Shown here: piece by piece, positions 6,036 to 9,477 of the stretch | Layout of the letters: every line of letters starts with the position of its first letter | How positions within the stretch are numbered: the first letter of the stretch is position 1 | Assembly (NCBI GenBank): GCA_039583695.1 | Contig: JAVKSL010000096.1 | Span: 1 to 9,477, forward strand | DNA: 9,477 bases | DNA from: JAVKSL01 sp039583695 | GTDB lineage: Bacteria; Actinomycetota; Acidimicrobiia; Acidimicrobiales; JAJPHD01 | Direction: 5' to 3' | Program-made: the position numbers and the translations under genes | The notes under the pieces: generated by a model | What the model was told of the DNA's origin: nothing | What the model saw: the letters and a program-made list of their open reading frames with translations, nothing else | Database searches by the model: none

Positions 6036-6065
6036 CCTGATCGGAGCGACTACGGAATCCCACCC

Positions 6066-7292
6066 ATGACTGATCGCCGAGCCTGCCCAGTGCTGGACCT
6101 GTTTGCCGGCGTCGGCGTCGGGCTGGCGCTGCGCTCGATAGGCCTGGAGGAATACGGGATAGACAATGACTCGGGGCTCGCCACGGTGCGCACGGCGCAT
6201 GGGCTGGAGACGATGACCGCCGACGTCGCCAGCCTCGACCCCACCCTAGCCAAGAGCTTCGAGGGCGTCTGGGCGAGTCCCCCCTGCCAGACGTTCTCGG
6301 TCGCCGGCCGGCGCGAGGGGATGAAGGCCCTCGGCGAATGGTGCGAGGCGGTGCGGGCCGGAGCGGTGCCCGAGGTCGATGCGTGCCAGCCCTTGCGCTG
6401 GGTGCTGGTGCTGCGGCCCGAGTGGACGGTCTGGGAGCAAGTCCCAGCCGTGCTGCCGCTCTGGCGTACGTGTGCCGAGCGCCTGCGTAAGGAGGGTTAT
6501 AGCGCCTGGGCTGGGCTCCTTGACGCAGCTGACTACGGGACCCCACAACACCGCCGCCGTGCCATCCTGCTGGCGTCGAGGACTCGCGACCTGCGCCCAC
6601 CGCCGAGCACACATGGGCCGAGTGACGCCGCGAGGCTGTTCGGTCCAGCGCTGCGGCGCTGGGTGAGCATGGCTGAGGGCCTCGTCGCCGCGGGGCTGTG
6701 GGGCGACGCTAACGCAGACGCGCCAGCGCGCTCGCCCACGTCTGGTGCTGGCCGAGGGCAGCCCTGGGAACTGGGTCGACGCCAGACCGATCGCGCCAGG
6801 TGTTTCCTGGACGACCCGGCCCCGACCGTGACGGGGGCTGCCAGGGCACACTGCGTGCTCGTGCATCCCGGCAGGACCTACGGGGAGCATTCGGTGCGGC
6901 CCCTGGACGAAGCAGCCCCCACGGTCGCTGCAGGGCACAATGGGGCGGCTTGGTGCTGGGAGCGCCCTGCCACCACCGTCCAGGGAACGTCTCGCATCGC
7001 CAAGCCCGGCCACCACGAGCGCCAGTGGGACGGCTCCGTGGGCCTCACCATCCCCGAGATGTGCGTGCTCCAGGAGCTGCCACCCGATCTTTTTGACGGG
7101 ACCGACCTTACCAAGACCGCTCAGGCGAAGATCGTGGGGAACGCCGTCCCCGCCAGCCTCGTGCGGGCGTGCGTAGGGACCGTGGCTGGCGACGCCCCGA
7201 CCGTAGCCAAGAACGATAGGCCGCCCTCGTGCGCCCACAGTGAGGCTCGGGATGCCTTGAACCCGTTCAGACGGGAGCGGACTGGTGGATGA
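6066..7292 (+). CDS. DNA cytosine-5 methyltransferase
   Basis: A 408-aa protein. Motif I is VLDLFAGVGVGLALRSIGLE (residues 9-28). Motif IV is SPPCQTFSVAGRREGM with catalytic Cys74. Motif VI is WEQVPAVLP, with EQV (Glu124) in place of the usual ENV. Motif VIII is YGTPQHRRRAILLASR (158-172). Motif X is GNAVPASLVRAC near residue 358. Between VIII and X lie repeated D-x-P-A-P-T-V-like segments (DDPAPTVTG, DEAAPTVAAG, ERPATTVQG), typical of many phage C5 methyltransferases in the target-recognition part. It would transfer a methyl group from AdoMet to C5 of cytosine in a specific site. No restriction enzyme is adjacent. The C-terminus, after residue about 370, is an extra tail that runs 8 nt into the WhiB-like gene. 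Confidence 0.9.
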   Translation: MTDRRACPVLDLFAGVGVGLALRSIGLEEYGIDNDSGLATVRTAHGLETMTADVASLDPTLAKSFEGVWASPPCQTFSVAGRREGMKALGEWCEAVRAGAVPEVDACQPLRWVLVLRPEWTVWEQVPAVLPLWRTCAERLRKEGYSAWAGLLDAADYGTPQHRRRAILLASRTRDLRPPPSTHGPSDAARLFGPALRRWVSMAEGLVAAGLWGDANADAPARSPTSGAGRGQPWELGRRQTDRARCFLDDPAPTVTGAARAHCVLVHPGRTYGEHSVRPLDEAAPTVAAGHNGAAWCWERPATTVQGTSRIAKPGHHERQWDGSVGLTIPEMCVLQELPPDLFDGTDLTKTAQAKIVGNAVPASLVRACVGTVAGDAPTVAKNDRPPSCAHSEARDALNPFRRERTGG

Positions 7293-7659
7293 CTGGCGCG
7301 ACGAGGCTGCGTGCCGGGGCAAGGTCGCCCTGATGTTTCCTGACGGGCACAACCGAACGGCGGTCGCCGCCGCCAAGGCGGTGTGCAGCGTCTGTGCGGT
7401 GTGCGCGCAGTGCCGGGAGGTGTCGCGCAACGAGGAGTTCGGCGTGTGGGGCGGCCTGAGCGCGAACGAGCGCATCCGGGGTCGCAGCCCCAGCCCGCCC
7501 CGCAAACTCCGTGGCGACGACGGTCGACTGTTGTGCTATTGCGGGAACCGGTTCGTGGCGTCAGCACCCAACCAGCGGTTCTGCTCCAAGCGCTGCAGGG
7601 ATCGGGCGTGGCGCTGGCGCAAGGTCGCCGGAGGCGACGAGCGAGAGGCGAGCCTCTGA
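7285..7659 (+). CDS. WhiB-family protein with an added C-terminal zinc-knuckle
   Basis: A 124-aa protein from GTG 7285, with GGGAG 7 nt upstream and an overlap with the methyltransferase stop. The WhiB pattern is complete: WRDEAACRG (Cys10), FPDG, then AVCSVCAVCAQCREV with Cys34, Cys37 and Cys43 at C-x2-C-x5-C spacing, and the FGVWGGLSANER turn. These four Cys bind a [4Fe-4S] cluster in known WhiB proteins, which bind the main sigma factor and tune transcription in Actinobacteria and their phages. After a basic linker (RGRSPSPPRK) there is a second Cys set, CYC (84, 86) and FCSKRC (100, 104) followed by RDRAWRWRK. That looks like a small zinc knuckle seen in phage DNA-binding proteins. The host is therefore very likely actinobacterial. 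Confidence 0.88.
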   Translation: MDDWRDEAACRGKVALMFPDGHNRTAVAAAKAVCSVCAVCAQCREVSRNEEFGVWGGLSANERIRGRSPSPPRKLRGDDGRLLCYCGNRFVASAPNQRFCSKRCRDRAWRWRKVAGGDEREASL

Positions 7660-7997
7660 TGGCGCGGAAGCTGGCCGAGGCGGCCGGGTTCGTGGTGACC
7701 GACGCCGACACCGCACACCCGCCCGTATGGAACTGCTACTGCGAGGAGTGCTGCGCCCACTACCAGAGGCGCTCGGGCCTGAAAGTGAGCCCAGCCCCTA
7801 CGGCGCGGCCGGTCAACCACGGGACTTCGGGCGGCTACCAGGCGGAGGCCCGGCGTGGGCTGGCTCACTGCGCCTCGTGCCTGCGGGCTCACCGGGCCGC
7901 AGAGGCCGACCGGATCGCGCGCGCTCGCAGGGGGCGAATCGGGGGCGAATCCTCAGAGACAGAGACAGAGACAGAGGCAGAGACAATGCAGTTATGA
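7659..7997 (+). CDS. Small Cys-rich protein with MARKLAEAAGFVV start and TE-repeat tail
   Basis: A 112-aa product. ATG 7659 overlaps the WhiB-like stop by one base (TGATG), and AGAGG lies 10 nt upstream. It begins MARKLAEAAGFVVTDADTAH, then has WNCYCEECCAHYQRR and later HCASCLRAH, together a likely zinc-binding set. The tail is ARRGRIGGESSETETETEAE, encoded by two copies of GGGGGCGAATC (7930-7951) and a GAGACA hexamer run. Its 5' end is nearly identical in DNA to the gene at 8526, 48 of 54 bases by eye. Family not recognised. Confidence 0.65.
   Translation: MARKLAEAAGFVVTDADTAHPPVWNCYCEECCAHYQRRSGLKVSPAPTARPVNHGTSGGYQAEARRGLAHCASCLRAHRAAEADRIARARRGRIGGESSETETETEAETMQL
7930..7986 (+). repeat. 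Simple repeats: 11-mer GGGGGCGAATC x2, then GAGACA run
   Basis: GGGGGCGAATC occurs twice in tandem (7930-7951) and is followed by about five imperfect GAGACA units to 7986. The first unit recurs at the right end of the window (9370-9477). The repeat lies in the C-terminal codons of the small Cys-rich gene and immediately upstream of the next start. Confidence 0.8.
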
Positions 7998-8023
7998 ACC
8001 AACCACGAAAGGTGACTGTCTGA
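7994..8023 (+). CDS. Nine-codon minigene coupling two genes (MNQPRKVTV)
   Basis: ATG 7994 overlaps the stop of the Cys-rich gene (ATGA), and its own TGA 8021-8023 overlaps the next ATG (TGATG). It encodes MNQPRKVTV, and it spans AAAGGTGA, the ribosome site of the following gene. It may be only a by-product of the ribosome site, or a reinitiation bridge. No homology can be judged at this length. Confidence 0.25.
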   Translation: MNQPRKVTV

Positions 8024-8565
8024 TGGCCCGGAACGAGGCCCGCATCAAATGCAGTATCTGGGAGCACGACAGGAGTTTTCTGCGGCTACCATCCCAGGCT
8101 CAGAGGCTTTACCACCTGATCCTCGAGCAGAGGATGCTTAGTTTTGCCGGCCTTGTCGCCTACACGCCGAGGCGCTGGGCAGGGCTGGCCCCTGACACGA
8201 CGCTCCGGATGATCGATCACGCAGCGGATCTGCTGGAGGCAGGCGGGTTCGTGGTGATCGACCGGGACACCGAGGAGTGCTGGGTACGCACCCTAGTGAG
8301 GAATGACGGGGTGCTCGACAACCCCAAGCTTGCGGCCATACTGGCCCGTGACCTGGAGGCCATCGTGTCGGCCAAGATCCGTAAGGCTTACTTCACCGAG
8401 TACGGGGGTACCGACCCCCATGCCGACCCCCCTGCCGATGGGGGTACCGACCCCCCTGCCGACCCCCATGCCGATGGGGGTACCGACCCCCATCTCGCGG
8501 GCGCGCGCGCAGGGGCCTTTGACCTATGGCGCGGAAGCTGCCCGAGGCGGCCAGCTTCGTGGTGA
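8023..8565 (+). CDS. Phage winged-helix replication / DNA-binding protein
   Basis: A 180-aa product from ATG 8023, with AAAGGTGA 7 nt upstream. Residues 8-25 (IKCSIWEHDRSFLRLPSQ) lead into AQRLYHLILEQRMLSFAGLV, YTPRRWAGLA and LLEAGGFVVIDRDTEECWVRTLVRNDGVLDNPKLAA. This is the pattern of the winged-helix N-terminal domain seen in actinophage replication-initiator-like proteins. Relatives are thought to bind DNA near the phage origin or load helicase; the exact role is not established. From residue 128 a 12-residue repeat (GGTDPHADPPAD type) replaces the usual variable tail, and the last 20 residues (about ARAGAFDLWRGSCPRRPASW) overlap the next gene. The helicase-loader part is absent or degenerate. 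Confidence 0.75.
   Translation: MARNEARIKCSIWEHDRSFLRLPSQAQRLYHLILEQRMLSFAGLVAYTPRRWAGLAPDTTLRMIDHAADLLEAGGFVVIDRDTEECWVRTLVRNDGVLDNPKLAAILARDLEAIVSAKIRKAYFTEYGGTDPHADPPADGGTDPPADPHADGGTDPHLAGARAGAFDLWRGSCPRRPASW
8404..8495 (+). repeat. 36-bp tandem repeat of GGGGGTACCGACCCCC blocks
   Basis: GGGGGTACCGACCCCC starts at 8404, 8440 and 8476, an exact 36-bp period (12 codons), so it is in frame with the gene at 8023. Between copies are CCCCCATGCCGATGGGGG-like inverted repeats that can form hairpins. The pattern is in the C-terminal codons of the winged-helix gene and just upstream of the next ATG. Confidence 0.88.
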
Positions 8566-8752
8566 CCGACCGGGACACCGAGGAGATGACCGCACTGGGC
8601 GAGACGCAGCCGAACGCGCTCGGGTGTCGCTACGCCAGTGCGCCGCGCTCGGCTATGGGCGCGACGACCGGGGGCTGCGGGCGCATGCCCGAGCCGGCCG
8701 GGGGCTGCGAAGCGGTCCGTCGGTGTCCGGGCGATCTAGGCGCGTACTCACC
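8526..8752 (+). CDS. Partial gene with duplicated MARKLPEAA N-terminus, cut by gap
   Basis: ATG 8526 opens a frame with no stop up to the N run (about 75 aa seen), and its third positions are almost all G or C, so it is coding. AGGGG lies 10 nt upstream. It begins MARKLPEAASFVVTDRDTEE, continues with MTALGETQPNALGCRYASAP, then a Gly/Cys-rich stretch (GGCGRMPEPAGGCEAVRRC). The first 54 bases match the gene at 7659 at 48 positions, while 30 bases coding FVVTDRDTEE match the gene at 8023 (8248-8277) at 29 positions, so it looks chimeric. No family recognised; the remainder is in the gap. Confidence 0.6.
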
Positions 8753-8852
8753 NNNNNNNNNNNNNNNNNNNNNNNNNNNNNNNNNNNNNNNNNNNNNNNN
8801 NNNNNNNNNNNNNNNNNNNNNNNNNNNNNNNNNNNNNNNNNNNNNNNNNNNN
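8753..8852. other. Assembly gap of 100 N
   Basis: Exactly 100 N, the usual placeholder for a gap of unknown size. Frame continuity across it cannot be judged. A tandem repeat begins at the right edge, which probably explains why assembly stopped. Confidence 0.98.
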
Positions 8853-8950
8853 CAACTTTTTCGCGATCGTCTCCAACTTTTTCGCGATCGTCTCCAACTT
8901 TTTCGCGATCGTCTCCAACTTTTTCGCGATCGTCTCCAACTTTTTCGCGA
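8853..8950 (+). repeat. 21-bp tandem repeat (CAACTTTTTCGCG...TCGTCTC), at least 4.7 copies
   Basis: Identical 21-bp units start at 8853, 8874, 8895 and 8916, and a partial fifth at 8937 breaks off after CAACTTTTTCGCGA. The unit holds overlapping palindromes TCGCGA and CGATCG. It has a T-run quite unlike the GC-rich surroundings. The array touches the gap, so its real length is unknown. It ends 25 nt before the start of the next gene. All six frames are open through it, so coding is not shown by openness alone. Confidence 0.92.
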
Positions 8951-8975
8951 ACGACCTACGAAAGGTGGAAGTCCG

Positions 8976-9477
8976 ATGCCCGGTCTGCACGTCAAGCTAA
9001 GCGTGGACTACCCCGACAACGCCAAGGTTATCGCCGCCGGCGAGAGGGCCGAGCTGCTCTACATCCGGGGCCTGTGCCTGGCCAAGCGCTTGCTTACCGA
9101 CGGCTTCATCGCTGATCCTCAGCTCGCCCGTTTTGGCCTTGCTGGGGTAGCTGCTCGGGCCAAGATCCTGTGCGAGGTCGGGTTATGGGAGCAGGTCAGA
9201 GGGGGTTATCGGATCGTCGGGTGGCTAGATCGCAATCGCAGCGCCGCCGAGATCGGCACGGAGATGGAGGCTCGTCACCTCGACGGCATCCGGGGCAACC
9301 ACGCACGCTGGCACACTCATCAGCGCTCGCCGGGGTGTCCCTTGTGCGAGTCGGGGCAGGGACTAGACGGGAATGGGGGGGGCGATCGGGGGGGCGATCG
9401 GGGGGGCGAATCGGGGGGGCGAATCGGGGGCGAATCGGGGGGGCGAATCGGGGGCGAATCGGGGGGGCGAATCGGGG
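8976..9477 (+). CDS. Phage replication-type DNA-binding protein (partial, runs off right edge)
   Basis: ATG 8976 has GAAAGGTGGAAG upstream and the frame stays open to the window end (about 167 residues seen). It begins MPGLHVKLSVDYPDNAKVIAAGERAELLYIRGLCLAKRLLTDGFI, then LARFGLAGVAARAKILCEVGLWEQVRGGYRIVGWLDRNRSAAEI, and RGNHARWHTHQRSPGCPLCESG. This layout recurs in actinophage helix-turn-helix or replication-initiator-like proteins: 'aGERAELLyiRgL', 'LTDGFI', 'vGLWE-x-v-GGy-I', then RWH..H with a Cys pair. The last third becomes a Gly-rich tail (GGDRGGESGGRIGG) encoded by tandem repeats. The DNA-binding role is inferred from resemblance. The stop codon is not in view. Confidence 0.72.
   Translation, partial: MPGLHVKLSVDYPDNAKVIAAGERAELLYIRGLCLAKRLLTDGFIADPQLARFGLAGVAARAKILCEVGLWEQVRGGYRIVGWLDRNRSAAEIGTEMEARHLDGIRGNHARWHTHQRSPGCPLCESGQGLDGNGGGDRGGDRGGESGGRIGGESGGRIGGESGGRIG
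9370..9477 (+). repeat. GGGGGGGCGATC / GGGGGCGAATC tandem repeats to window end
   Basis: G-rich units of 11-13 bp: first GGGGGGGCGATC twice, then alternating GGGGGGGCGAATC and GGGGGCGAATC, still continuing at the edge. The alternating pair makes 24 bp, so it keeps the reading frame (GGRIGGES). The 11-mer is the same as the one at 7930-7951, 1.4 kb upstream. Confidence 0.88.

Larger units (their letters stand above)
5391..6040 (+). mobile_element. Remnant of an IscB (ISC/HEARO) element between two methyltransferase genes
   Basis: Starts near 5391, where the methyltransferase sequence gives way to stable stems, and ends somewhere between about 5995 and 6065, before the C5 methyltransferase. 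It carries an omega-RNA-like region followed by the first part of iscB, in the order and orientation usual for these elements. There is no TnpA transposase and no C-terminal two-thirds of IscB, so it should not be able to move by itself. I could not find a convincing right end or target duplication. The left boundary is inferred from the methyltransferase reading and the closing stem; the right boundary is uncertain. Confidence 0.65.

Noticed and set aside
5301..7505. Long minus-strand open frames (5301-6200, 5893-6612, 6246-7505)
   Set aside because: They lie opposite well-supported methyltransferase, IscB and WhiB-like genes and have low-complexity Arg/Pro/Ala-rich products, typical of the antisense of GC-rich coding DNA.
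7855..8022. Upstream GTG/ATG starts for the winged-helix gene at 8023
   Set aside because: They would overlap most of the small Cys-rich gene; AAAGGTGA at 7 nt marks ATG 8023.
8303..8752. Competing + frame across the 36-bp repeats and into the gap (Arg/Pro-rich product)
   Set aside because: It is the shadow of the winged-helix gene and of the gene at 8526, whose codons have far stronger G/C third positions.
8853..8950. A CRISPR array
   Set aside because: The 21-bp units are back to back with no spacers between them, and there are no cas genes.
1..9477. tRNA, rRNA and attachment sites
   Set aside because: I looked for cloverleaf-like and rRNA-like segments and for integrase-type core repeats and saw none; the only cloverleaf-like fold is the 5' domain of the omega-RNA.

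Overview
The window looks like part of the early or accessory region of an actinobacteriophage (or a related prophage or phage-like element). It is GC-rich with strong third-position G/C bias. Almost every gene is on the + strand, tightly packed, and joined by 1-8 nt start/stop overlaps. The recognisable products are typical of phage replication, recombination and host takeover: a RecT-like annealing protein, a RuvC-like resolvase, a nucleoside 2-deoxyribosyltransferase-like protein, two DNA methyltransferases and replication-type winged-helix proteins. A WhiB-family protein points to an actinobacterial host. A run of exactly 100 N (8753-8852) marks a scaffold gap of unknown true size, as expected of a metagenomic assembly.

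Layout: (1) 1-681, the end of an upstream gene, a small membrane-protein candidate, a doubtful ORF, and a perfect 10-bp hairpin. (2) 678-3922, a recombination and nucleotide cassette: RecT-like protein, a 31-aa ORF, two conserved-type unknowns, a RuvC-like nuclease, and a deoxyribosyltransferase-like protein. (3) 3919-7292, DNA modification: a small Cys-rich protein whose frame appears broken by one missing base, a beta-class N4-cytosine/N6-adenine methyltransferase, then a C5-cytosine methyltransferase. Between the two methyltransferases lies a remnant of an IscB (ISC/HEARO) element. It has an upstream structured omega-RNA candidate followed by an IscB that stops just after RuvC-I. (4) 7285-7659, a WhiB-like protein with an extra Cys-rich C-terminal knuckle. 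(5) 7659-9477, a run of small genes, two of which look like phage winged-helix replication/DNA-binding proteins. Three genes share an N-terminal-type module at the nucleotide level, and each gene carries or abuts a different simple tandem repeat.

How the genes may fit together: the recombination genes would process phage DNA, and the two methyltransferases would modify it, plausibly against host restriction. The WhiB-like protein may influence host transcription, and the winged-helix genes with their repeats are candidates for a replication initiation region. The most unusual part is the IscB remnant. Its RNA scaffold is apparently well preserved while its protein is reduced to the PLMP region plus the first RuvC motif. 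The element has replaced the last 11 codons of the methyltransferase, and its reading frame is open through the whole RNA region from a perfect Shine-Dalgarno that is itself folded into a hairpin.

All calls come from reading the sequence alone. Family names rest on motifs I can see; no search was run.
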